From NCBI GenBank assembly GCA_014529385.2, contig CM043950.1, positions 72,568,435 through 72,632,434 of the forward strand: a stretch of DNA of 64,000 nucleotides, in the 5' to 3' direction. The DNA is from Adiantum capillus-veneris (Eukaryota > Streptophyta > Polypodiopsida > Polypodiales > Pteridaceae). This document shows positions 21,889-31,717 of the stretch, in pieces. A program made the translations under genes and the position numbers. A model generated the notes under the pieces. That model saw nothing but the letters and a program-made list of their open reading frames with translations, was not told the DNA's origin and made no database searches. Within the stretch, counting starts at the first letter, position 1, and each line of letters starts with the position of its first letter.

Positions 21889-24800
21889 ATGGCTGACAAT
21901 AATCAAGAGAGTAGAATGAACATTGAGAGCTTTGATTTTGCACATGAAGGTGCTAATGATGATGCTCCCATGTTTGTGAATTATCTCGTCACTAGGTTTC
22001 AACAAGCTATGGGCAACCCTGCTTTGCAAGCCGAAGTTACTCAACAACTTCGTGCTTATGGAATTTCCCTTCCTCTCCCAGAGGAGAGAGAGCTTAGGAG
22101 GCCTCTTGAAGAGACCCCAAAAAGAAGACTCTCTCCCATTCGAGAGGAGGAATCCAAAGAGAAAGAAAGAAATGACAGTCTAAGTTCTTCTCAAGATGTG
22201 GCTCCACCAAGACAGCGGTCTAGACGATGGCCTACTCCTCCCAAGAGGAAAAGAGCAACCCATAGTCCTTCTCCTCATCACTCTGAAAGGCAAGAGAGGA
22301 AACAAAGGAAGAAAAGGGCTAGGAAGAGGTCACCCTCTTCTCCTTCTTCTTCACCTTCCTCCTCTTCCGATGAGAGTTATGGCTATTCTCCTAGAGAATA
22401 CAAGATGGGAGGACATCGCAAATCATTTCCTGTATGGCGAAGGTCACAAAAGCTAAAGAAGTTCAAGGAGGGAGGAAAGAGTATCTCTTTTCTAGCCTAT
22501 GATGGCACCTTTGGTGCTACCGACAAAGTGTTGGCCTTCATCCAACAATTTGATGCGGCCTTTGGGGACGAGGGCTTCACAGAGTCCTCCAAGCATGTAG
22601 CTATGCACTTCCAAAAATCAACTCGTCAATGGTGGGCTAGCCTTCGTGGCAATGGAGAAGCCCCAAAGACATGGAAAACTCTACGAGTTTCCATCATGAA
22701 GCAATTTCTTCCAAGTGATACTAAAGATAAAGTTCATACCGAATGGCGCGGCTTGAGGCTCCTCTCTCATGAGTCTATCAACAAGTATGTAGACAAGTTT
22801 TGGGATTTACATCTCAAAGCTACTGTCTTTCAAAAGATAGACTTTGCTGAGCAAAGACAACAATTTTGTGCGGGATTACCTAAAGAGATGGCCGAATACA
22901 TCAACTCTCAATGGCCCCGTACTATTACCGAAGTAATCCACCACACCATGGTTGCTTCACGCATCAATTTCCATCAAGGGGCTAGATATAATGTCGAGCC
23001 CATGGAAAACAAAGATAAAAATGATGCAAAGGGGAAATCCAATGCTCAAAATAATTCTCAAGGCACTTCCAACAACAACAATAACAACAACAACAATTGG
23101 TCCAAGGAGAAGGGAGTTTACAAAGGTAAAAAAAAACTCTCTCGTGAAGAGCTTGAAGCTTTTCGCAAGGACCATAAGTGTTTCAAGTGTGGGGAGCAAG
23201 GACATGGCTATCGTTCTTGCCCCAAGAAGAATACTCGCAATGAGACTCCTAGGGCTTCCACCATCGAAGCTCCAAAAGAGGATGCTCATTGCAAAGGATC
23301 ATCACTTTCCTATGCGTGGGGAAAGGTAAGAGATCATGATTCCTTCATCTTGTTTGACCCAGGCTCTACTCTCAACTTCATATCAATAGAGTTGGCCACC
23401 AAGTTGGGCATTCAAGCTTTTGAGATGGGAGATATAGTAACAGCTTATGCAGCTTTTAAGGGACAACAAGCCTCCGTTACTCCCTTGATTGGGAAGTTGA
23501 GGCTTCATGTCCAAAGCTATGTCGACAAAGAAGACTTCTCCATCTCTCCTCTCCAACATCAGGATGTTATCTTAGGGGCACCATGGTTTGATCGCATGGC
23601 TGCCAACATGAAGTTCCCTGAAAGGAGAATTTACTTCACCTACAGGGGAAAGAACATGTATATAGATGCTAGTGAGTGTGGTCGCACTATTCCACTTGTA
23701 AATCCTCTTTCTTTTGATAAATCAATGAAGAGCTCAGTTTCTGCGTACATGATTTATGTCAAGGAGTCTCTAAAAGCTAATAATGTTTCATCAAATGAAA
23801 ATGATAGGAATCAAGAAGAGTTAGACTTGTCTACTTTTCTAAAAGGATTCCAAGATGTGTTCATCAATGATATCCCTATGGACCTACCTCCAAAACGAGG
23901 GGATGATGACCATCGTATTGAGCTCCTTCCAGGAAGCTCATCGCCTAACAAACCTCCTTATCGAGTCTCACAAGCTCTACAAGAGGAGATTATGAGGCAA
24001 GTACAGGAATTGGTAGACAAAGGGATGGTGAGGCCTAGTTCCTCTCCCTTTTGTTCTCCAGTCCTTTTAGTGCAAAAGAAAGATGGTACATACCGTATGT
24101 GTGTGGACTATCGAGCACTAAACCATATCACTATCAAAAACAGATTTCCCGTGCCTCGGGTAGAAGATCTGTTTGATAAGCTACAAGGCTCTACCTACTT
24201 CAGTAGGATTGACCTTAAGAGTGGCTATCATCAAATAAGGATAGTGGATGAAGATATCCTAAAGACCGCGTTTCGCACAACATTTGGTCTTTATGAATAT
24301 CTAGTCATGCCTTTTCACTTCACTGATGCACCAGCTACTTTCAATCGTCTGATGGAGAAATTTTTTAGGCCATATCGTAAATTCACTGGAGTGTTCTTTG
24401 ATGATATCATCATCTACTCCAAGTCTTTGGAGGAACATAAGCAACATCTCCAAGTGATTTTTCAAGCCTTGAGGAAGAACAAACTTTTTCTCAACCAAAA
24501 GAAAAGTGAATTCTTCCTTCAAGAGATTCAATATCTAGGTCATATTATCTCTCACGATGGTATTCGTATGGATCCATCAAAGTTAGAGGTAATAAAATCA
24601 TGGCCTAACCCAAGGAATCTACATGAGCTAAGAATATTTATTGGTATGTGTGCATACTATAGACGCTTCATAGCAAAATTCTCTCAAGTAGTAGGACCAC
24701 TACACGACTTAACAAAGAAGAACGTTAAGTTTGTATGGATTGCTAAGGAGCAAAATGCTTTTGAAAAACTCAAAGAGAAGCTTACTTCCCAACCAGTCCT

Positions 24801-26673
24801 TGTGCTTCCGGATCTCTCAAAGACATTTCAGGTCCAATGTGATGCTTGTGGTGATTGCCTTGGAGCGGTTTTGCTTCAAGAAGAGCATGCCATAGCATAT
24901 GAGAGCCGAAGGCTCAATAGTGATGAACGAGTGTTGGGCATTTATGAGAAAGAGCTTTTAGCTGTTCTACATGCCCTAGACACATGGAAGCACTACCTAT
25001 TGGGGACTCTATTTATCCTACGAACCGACCACCAAAGTCTCAAGTATTTCATGACGCAAAACAAGCTTTCCAAAAAACAAATGAGGTGGGCAAATTTTCT
25101 TTCGCAATTTAATTTCCATATTGCTCACATAGCTGGTAACCACAATCAAGTTGCTGATGCACTTTCACGACGACCAAAAGTTAATGCGGTGTCTATAGCT
25201 ACTCACAATGATCTATCCTCTATGATAGATGAGTATGCTACTGACCCTGACTTTAGAGACATAATGTCAGCCCTTGCTTTGGGGAAGAAAGAGGAACCAT
25301 TCACCTTGCAAGATGGTTATCTTCTCCACGGCAATAGGCTATGTGTTACCCATTCCCTTCGTGAGAAGGTTATGTATGAATCCCATGCTCCTCCATATGC
25401 AGGGCATAGAGGTATTCAACCTACTCTCCGAGGAGTAGAGACGTATTTCTATTGGACTACCATGAAAGTGGACATACAAGAGTATGTTTCAAAATGTGTA
25501 GTATGCCAAAAGACCAAGTATGATAGAGGGAAGCAACCTGGATTACTCCAGCCATTGCCTATTCCAAATTCACCATGGGAGAGTATATCCATGGATTTCA
25601 TCTTTGGATTATCCAAGTCTATCCATGGGAATACAAGAATATGGACAATAGTCAACAGGTTTAGCAAGAAAGCACATTTTATTCCTGTCAAAAAGACTAT
25701 TAAGGCACATCAAATGGCAACTCTCTTCATATCTCAGATTTTCAAGCACCATGGATTACCCACATCCATCGTGTCAGATAGAGATCCTAGAATGACCAGT
25801 AATTTTTGTAAAGGTCTCTTTGAAAATCTAGGAACAAGATTGAATTTCTCTTCGGCCTATCACCCACAAACGGATGGCCAAAGTGAGATAGCCAATCTTA
25901 CGATACTCGATCTACTCAAGACTTATGTTACCAAAGTAGATCAACGCTCACAATCGGAAAAGTATTTACCTCTAGTAGAGTATGCCTACAATAATACTGT
26001 CCATACCTCTACGGGGAAAGCACCTTTCGAGATCATAGAGGGAAGACCTAAAAGTCCCTTGCTACTCAAAGTACATGGGAAGATATTCGCCGCCGATGAG
26101 TATAGCCGTGACCTACAAGAATATTTTCAAAAGATTAGGGAGGCTATAGCCATCTCTCAACAAAGGCAAAGAGCTGCTGCTGATAAGAACAGAAGAGCCT
26201 TAATGTTCAAAGAAAATGATTGGGTCTTACTCAAGTTTCCTAAGGCTCGATTAAGGCAAACGACGGGCAAAAATCCTACGGGCCATCAAAAGTATTATGC
26301 TAAACTAGCAAAAAGATACTATGGTCCTTTCCAAATCTTGAAGCCCATCAATGAGACGGCTTATCAACTCAAGTTTCCCAACCATTGGCTTATACACAAT
26401 GCCTTTCATGTAAGACTACTTAAGCCCTACAAAGGAGAGCCACCAACTGAACCAATTATTGAAGACCCTCCCAAAGTTGAAGACCAAGAAGAGGTGCTAC
26501 AACCCAAAAATGTCCTTCAGCATGAAGACAAGGTACTACGACATGGTAAGATAATCCGATGGTATCTTATTAAGTTCAAAAATTATCCTTTTGAAGATGC
26601 TAGATGGATGCAAGGAGTACAACTTAAGGATAGTATGAGCCTTGTCAATGCTTACAATGCTACATTAGAGTAA
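21889..26673 (+). CDS. Ty3/gypsy Gag-Pol polyprotein, 1,594 aa, intact
   Basis: One open frame encodes the whole retrotransposition machinery. The first ATG in frame is at 21889 (MADNNQE); the frame is open upstream to 21847 but has no ATG there. Domains: charged R/S-rich N-terminus, retrotransposon gag (~200-370), CCHC zinc knuckle CFKCGEQGHGYRSC (431-444), protease with DPGS (D490; usually DTG or DSG), reverse transcriptase with FFDD (836-839), RNase H from D985, integrase H2C2 finger (H1166, C1203) and D1236, D1297, E1333 with exact D-35-E spacing, then a C-terminal chromodomain (~1543-1585, YPFEDARW). Gag and Pol share one frame with no visible shift site. A methionine-proximal RT block reads MPFHFTDAPATF where MPFGLTNAPATF is usual. 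No stop is present. Confidence 0.96.
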   Translation: MADNNQESRMNIESFDFAHEGANDDAPMFVNYLVTRFQQAMGNPALQAEVTQQLRAYGISLPLPEERELRRPLEETPKRRLSPIREEESKEKERNDSLSSSQDVAPPRQRSRRWPTPPKRKRATHSPSPHHSERQERKQRKKRARKRSPSSPSSSPSSSSDESYGYSPREYKMGGHRKSFPVWRRSQKLKKFKEGGKSISFLAYDGTFGATDKVLAFIQQFDAAFGDEGFTESSKHVAMHFQKSTRQWWASLRGNGEAPKTWKTLRVSIMKQFLPSDTKDKVHTEWRGLRLLSHESINKYVDKFWDLHLKATVFQKIDFAEQRQQFCAGLPKEMAEYINSQWPRTITEVIHHTMVASRINFHQGARYNVEPMENKDKNDAKGKSNAQNNSQGTSNNNNNNNNNWSKEKGVYKGKKKLSREELEAFRKDHKCFKCGEQGHGYRSCPKKNTRNETPRASTIEAPKEDAHCKGSSLSYAWGKVRDHDSFILFDPGSTLNFISIELATKLGIQAFEMGDIVTAYAAFKGQQASVTPLIGKLRLHVQSYVDKEDFSISPLQHQDVILGAPWFDRMAANMKFPERRIYFTYRGKNMYIDASECGRTIPLVNPLSFDKSMKSSVSAYMIYVKESLKANNVSSNENDRNQEELDLSTFLKGFQDVFINDIPMDLPPKRGDDDHRIELLPGSSSPNKPPYRVSQALQEEIMRQVQELVDKGMVRPSSSPFCSPVLLVQKKDGTYRMCVDYRALNHITIKNRFPVPRVEDLFDKLQGSTYFSRIDLKSGYHQIRIVDEDILKTAFRTTFGLYEYLVMPFHFTDAPATFNRLMEKFFRPYRKFTGVFFDDIIIYSKSLEEHKQHLQVIFQALRKNKLFLNQKKSEFFLQEIQYLGHIISHDGIRMDPSKLEVIKSWPNPRNLHELRIFIGMCAYYRRFIAKFSQVVGPLHDLTKKNVKFVWIAKEQNAFEKLKEKLTSQPVLVLPDLSKTFQVQCDACGDCLGAVLLQEEHAIAYESRRLNSDERVLGIYEKELLAVLHALDTWKHYLLGTLFILRTDHQSLKYFMTQNKLSKKQMRWANFLSQFNFHIAHIAGNHNQVADALSRRPKVNAVSIATHNDLSSMIDEYATDPDFRDIMSALALGKKEEPFTLQDGYLLHGNRLCVTHSLREKVMYESHAPPYAGHRGIQPTLRGVETYFYWTTMKVDIQEYVSKCVVCQKTKYDRGKQPGLLQPLPIPNSPWESISMDFIFGLSKSIHGNTRIWTIVNRFSKKAHFIPVKKTIKAHQMATLFISQIFKHHGLPTSIVSDRDPRMTSNFCKGLFENLGTRLNFSSAYHPQTDGQSEIANLTILDLLKTYVTKVDQRSQSEKYLPLVEYAYNNTVHTSTGKAPFEIIEGRPKSPLLLKVHGKIFAADEYSRDLQEYFQKIREAIAISQQRQRAAADKNRRALMFKENDWVLLKFPKARLRQTTGKNPTGHQKYYAKLAKRYYGPFQILKPINETAYQLKFPNHWLIHNAFHVRLLKPYKGEPPTEPIIEDPPKVEDQEEVLQPKNVLQHEDKVLRHGKIIRWYLIKFKNYPFEDARWMQGVQLKDSMSLVNAYNATLE

Positions 26674-26770
26674 GCAAATGTACAAAATTCTTTTAAATTA
26701 CTCATGTTTTTGTCTTATAAGACTAGTCATCTTTTTAATTGTGCACAAATTTAACTAGTATGCATGCTTA

Positions 26771-26852
26771 GAATCATGTTTGTGATGACGACGTCTCTCA
26801 AACACCAAGTAGAATCATGTTTGTGATGACGACGTCTCTCAAACACCAAGTA
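26771..26852. repeat. 41-bp perfect tandem duplication
   Basis: Two identical copies (26771-26811, 26812-26852) just after the gag-pol stop, starting GAATCATGTTTG. It contains GACGACGTC, a palindrome-like core. Confidence 0.95.
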
Positions 26853-27160
26853 GAATTTATCACTCTACTTTGGGAGAATGAAATGGACTAAAGAGCAGAC
26901 ATGCTTGCGGCAGCTATGTCTCCCAAGCACCAAATGGATTAGTCATCCATCTTGGAAAGATGTGGTAGGGTAAAACAGGGATCCTCTACCCGCTAAGTAC
27001 GATTGACTAATGACTAAGGCTTTATCTCTTCTACCTCATAGTCGAGGACGACTATGATTCCAAGAGAGAGGTAATGTCATAAAATCTAATATCTAACCAA
27101 CCCAAATCATTTTCTCATACTAAATTGATCACTTAATGTGGGAGAATAAACGGGAACAAG

Positions 27161-28708
27161 TGTTAAGATATAGATATGTGCTTATAGATCTATCTCAACA
27201 CGGGGCCAATAGTAAAGGGGCCCAAATGGGAGATGGTCTATCAAGAGCAAGGCGTACCAATGGAGCATAAGACCTTAGGGTTAGCTTCATTGAAGACCTC
27301 CAATAATGTGTGTAAAAGTCCTTCGACCTTAGGTAAGCTAGGGCTGAGCTTGAGGTGGGAACCTGGCCCAAACTCGAGGTGCTTGTCGTGCTTGAGGTGC
27401 TTGTCCTACTTGAGGTGCTTGTCATGCTTGAGGTGCTTGATTAAGATTCTTGAGGTGCTTGACTGGATCCATGCTTGAGGTGCTTGACTTGTTGCATGAT
27501 TAAGGTGCTTGAAGTGCCTTGAGAAGCTTGCCTGAGATGCTTGTGGGAACACCCCCTACTTCAAGTGCTTAGTCATGCTTGATGACTAAGGGGCTTGCTC
27601 ATCCAAAGTCAAAAAGATCCCTACAAGGAGGGGGGCGAGCCTACAAGGGGGGGGAAGAGAGAGAACACACACACACATACACACAAGGGAAGCCCCAGCT
27701 TGAAGAGGCAGGAAGGACACTTGTCAAGTTCCTCCTCATATTGCCCTCATGGTGTGCCTGAAACCTATTGGTTGGCTACCCAAGGGGTCCAATGATAATA
27801 AAGGATATTTAATTAATTGATTTTGCATTTATCAAGTCCTCTCTCTCAAAGGGGAAAGGGGGACACTTGTCCCAAGACTATCCCTGCTGCTTGTAATGGA
27901 TCCTGCCTGTGATTGGCTAGGCCTGGAGGGGTCCAATGAGCTTCAAGCATGAGCTACAAGGGGGGGTCGACCCAAGCAAGCTAGGGGGGTGCTTAGGGGG
28001 TATACTCACCCACACACACTCAAAAACACTCTCATTGTGTACTATGCAAAGGGCAAGAGCTCCCTCTCTTTCTCCAAGCAAGTAGAGGTTGAGAGCCTAC
28101 ACCAACACTCTTGGCTATGGAGTGCAAATCCATCCAAGAGCCATGCTTCAATGCTTGAGCTTGCCATCTATTTCTTCTTCATTACTATTCTATTATGTAT
28201 GCTATCACAAGAGTTATGATAATTGAGGAACTAGATCTTTATCGTATGAAATGTTTCTTCTTCCTCTTCCCTACCCTCATTCCCTGCTAGCTCTCTCCAC
28301 CTTGGAAGGTGTTTGAGGTCTTCGGACGGAGGCTTGGTATAGTTAAAGCTTTCTTCAAGTTTAGGTTATGCTATGATGGTGATGCATGAAGCTTTCCATC
28401 TTCATTTCTTCACCTAGGTCACAAGGAACACAAACAATGTATTGTAACAAGTCTCTCTTTATGGGAGAAATCATAATACAAATGCCAATTGGAGGGGGAC
28501 CGGCTCCACACAAATCCGGTCCTCAACTGTTGTCATGTTCTCTAAATTCTCTCTCTTGCAAAAGTATTGTCTATGCCAAGTTAACTAATTTCTATGATTA
28601 TGTTGCTATCTTCAATTATGTCAACCCGCTATGCTCACAAAATCATTTCTTGAAAGTACTCTTATTAAATTCCGCTACTCTCAAATTGAATAGGCAAATT
28701 CCATTACA
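27161..28708 (+). repeat. right LTR (~1.55 kb, start inferred)
   Basis: The 3' end ...CCATTACA at 28708 is fixed by comparison with the left LTR. The start at TGTTAAG (27161) is inferred from the TG dinucleotide and the preceding purine-rich GGGAGAATAAACGGGAACAAG-like tract. The first ~810 bp have no counterpart at the left end because that LTR is truncated. A minisatellite of (G/A)AGGTGCTTG occurs in U3. Confidence 0.6.
27372..27517. repeat. U3 minisatellite, seven GAGGTGCTTG-type units
   Basis: Units of GAGGTGCTTG (last copy AAGGTGCTTG) are separated by 8-16 bp of variable sequence, mostly TC.TGCTT. Its position in the presumed U3 of the LTR is where promoter or enhancer repeats are often found, but function is inference. 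Confidence 0.75.
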
Positions 28709-29282
28709 AAAAATCAAGATGAGGTAGTGGTAGTAAGTGGTTTGGCTACATCTATGCTAATAGAGTGACCTATTGTCAACTCGTATGGTAGAGTTTGAAA
28801 AAATGTTATGTAATTAAATCAAGCACTCACTGTGTTGAAACCATAGGTCTCTCCCCTAAGCATGGACACAGGGTAGTGTTTAACTGTATTCTTTCTGGTG
28901 GGTCTTGCTCAGGTTTACCATTCGCTCGATAAATTTTGCTCAGTGTATCGTAAGACTCCAACTGGGAAACCCCATGGGTGAGTCAAAAATGAGGTGTCAA
29001 ACTTCATATTTATCCCAAATTATTGTGGGAGTAAAAAATTGTGCAGAGCCAAAAGAACCCATAGTAATATCTACATGAGATCTAAACCCCAATCCTAAGA
29101 ATACCTCTAGGGTAGGGCACACCTAATGGTGAATCAAATTGTAGGTAATGTTTGTTTATCGTACGCAAATTCCATATGCAAGTAGGACACATCAAGGGCG
29201 CAACAACACGCACATAAGTATGTGATAAGGTGAAAACATGTAAAACATTTTGAAATTTGTTTAAAGTTTGCATTGCTAGCTT

Positions 29283-29318
<36 letters not shown>

Positions 29319-31300
29319 CATATTTCCCTTATGTTGCACACTTTTACATGTGGTACACTAAATTTCTATTTTTGTTCCTCTTTCCTCTATTTCTTGACAA
29401 AACACCATATTAAAGAGTTTGAGACTTTAGAGAAAATTTGGGAATCGCAAATGTCTCTAAGATTTGGCCATATAGAAAAATCTTGAACTATTTTTTAAGG
29501 TCAAAGCCTTCCACAATGTAGTACTTAAAAAGATCTTTCGAGCCATGCTCTCAAAAATTTGGTTAAGATTTGGCCATGTGGTCAAATCTTAATTAAGCTT
29601 GTTTGAAAAGTGGGAATAGGAAAATTTCCAAATTCACTAATAGGCTGTGACAAGCTCCCCCTATCTAAAGAACCGGCAATTTAATTACTTTATGATTGTG
29701 AAAAATAATGTACTGCTTATGAAGGAGCCCACAAATCGGAGCTCTTAATGAGAGGCATTTTTTATCTCACAAACTTGATCCATCACCAGAAGACCACTAG
29801 TTTCACTTTCTCTTGACTATGGTTTAAAGCAATGAGCTAGAAAGCTCGTTTATTTATGGTTTTCTTAAGTAACATCCCTTCTGCTTATTGTTCGGGGTTT
29901 GACTACTTATAAAGCCTCTATATCACGTGCACTCAAGGCCTATTATAAAAACTTCTATCTAGAAGTTTTTAATGAATAATACATACCCTTTACCTATTGA
30001 ATTTGTTAGTACCCCCTTTAAAAAAGGCTCTTCTATATCTGAGACATGTAGAATATTGATTTTAAAAACTCCTAAATGCTACATATTGTGAGTGGACCCC
30101 TCAAGGAACAATGGGCAAAACACGAGTGCCATCAACATGCAAACATGAAACTAAAGTGGATAACATAATTTAGGGACTAGGAAGGTTGGACTTCATGGGG
30201 AAACAAGTCATACTCTAGATCAAATCATGCTCAAGACTTCTCCATGAAAGGGATAGATATAAAGTTACTGAAATTTTGATAAATGGGCTAAACACCAAGA
30301 AACTTTTGAATAAGGAACCAAAGTGAAGAACATGATATAGGGGTTAGGTAGAGCATGTCTGCAAGTTCATGTGTGGATTTGTGCATATTTACATCTCATC
30401 ACTCATATAGCAATTTGAACCATCTGCACCATCCCAAAGATTCCTCCTTCAAGCAAAGCATGATCCATGGGAGTGTTTAACCAGTTGCACACTAGAGAAA
30501 CCTAAAATAGAAACCTCTATATCATTATCTGCAGCACGTTCTAAAGGCAAAGAATATTGTCTTCTAAAGTTGTCCCTCCCTGCTTTTGTAGCTGATGAAA
30601 GAGACCAATGGCTAATGGATTCTTGCAAAGATTTTGCTTAATTGCCTTTGTAGACCAATCACATTTAACAAGATCTCGAATTTTGATGTACATGAGTGCC
30701 AACTCATGTTCATTGCATCACTCCTAGAGGTGATTTGCTACCATAATATGGTGGTGTTGTGTCTAAACACATTTAGGACCGTCATTGCACTTTTTTCCCC
30801 TCACACCTTATCTTTTGTTTTGTGTGCCCTTGAGATTCTCTTTCTTCATCTCCATTTTTGTGTACTCCAAGAGCTTGCGCCACCAAATTTTTCTAATGGA
30901 CATAGGCTTCCCATGTTTTTTTTATCTAGCTCTAGCTTTTGTTTCAAAGCCCACCTACTAGGAGAGAAGAAAAGAAATTCATTACATTGAAGATTCTTTG
31001 GCATCTATATAAGGTTGAACGAACATGAACGCACAAGCATTAAAAAGTGGCAAGTTTCACCCACATTGGACACTCTTAAGAAAGACCACAATGACTGAAG
31101 GACACTTAGCGCGAAAAACATATCCATCAATTTAGCACGGAAGAATAACACATGGCATAGAATGTCTCGAAAAGAATCAAAATGAATTTGTTGGCAAGAA
31201 ACACGTACAGAAAGCTTAACGTAAAAAGAGAAGGAGACAGGTTTTAAAGAAGGGAGATGCAAAGAGTATTAGCAATGAAATTTATTAGTAACATTATTCA
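28709..31300. other. intergenic, no gene recognised
   Basis: AT-rich DNA with short frames only and a GA microsatellite at 29286-29315. I see no transposon motif, RNA gene or promoter that I can support. Confidence 0.5.
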
Positions 31301-31326
31301 ATCTGGTCACAATCGCATTAAGCCTG

Positions 31327-31626
31327 TTAAGTTGCACCTTTAATGACGTGATCTCGGTGCACAAGCACTGTATCTGCTCCTAGAGCTGGGAGATTTTTTC
31401 TTTTCGTTACATTGATTTCGTATTCACTAATCATATTTTTTATAGTGTCTACAAAGTTATGAATGAAAGTGCGGAGAGTAGTGGAGTCTTCGGGAGTGTC
31501 TCCACGCAGCTGGCGCCACATCTGAAGGAGTATGTCATGCATTCTGTCGAGAGTTGCATCCTCGTCCAATGCATGCGCTTCCGGAGGTTGTGTTTCTGCA
31601 CTATCCCAAGGGCTAGATTGCTCCAT
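31327..31626 (-). other. possible additional exon or small ORF downstream of the Rep-like gene
   Basis: The minus strand has a good acceptor (TGTTTTGCAG) at about 31633-31642 followed by a 99-codon open frame rich in acidic and hydrophobic residues (MHDILLQMWRQLRG, FVDTIKNMISEYEI). It follows the Rep-like gene on the same strand and could be its last exon or a second gene of the same element. I cannot name a domain. Confidence 0.3.
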
Positions 31627-31717
31627 TGAACCTGCAAAACATCACGGAGGGTTTGAGAGAAGGATGCTAGAATGCTACCTGCTAAGGAGTTAATTGTAAC
31701 ATATTATATACATCATT

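Larger units (their letters stand above)
20774..28708 (+). mobile_element. Ty3/gypsy chromovirus-type retrotransposon with intact gag-pol
   Basis: Left LTR remnant (20774-21497), primer-binding site (21499-21510), leader, a single gag-pol frame (21889-26673), a 3' untranslated stretch with a 41-bp tandem duplication (26771-26852), a purine-rich run near 27138-27160, and the right LTR ending at 28708. Shared LTR parts differ at very roughly 25-30 of ~725 positions by eye, so the insertion is not recent. The left LTR lacks the first ~800 bp present before the matching part of the right one, hence its U3 promoter is missing. Chromodomain presence and domain order (PR-RT-RNaseH-IN-CHD) place it in the chromovirus branch. 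Confidence 0.93.

Noticed and set aside
22957-23289. 110-aa minus frame inside gag-pol
   Set aside because: Opposite-strand shadow of the gag zinc-knuckle region; the plus frame carries all domains.
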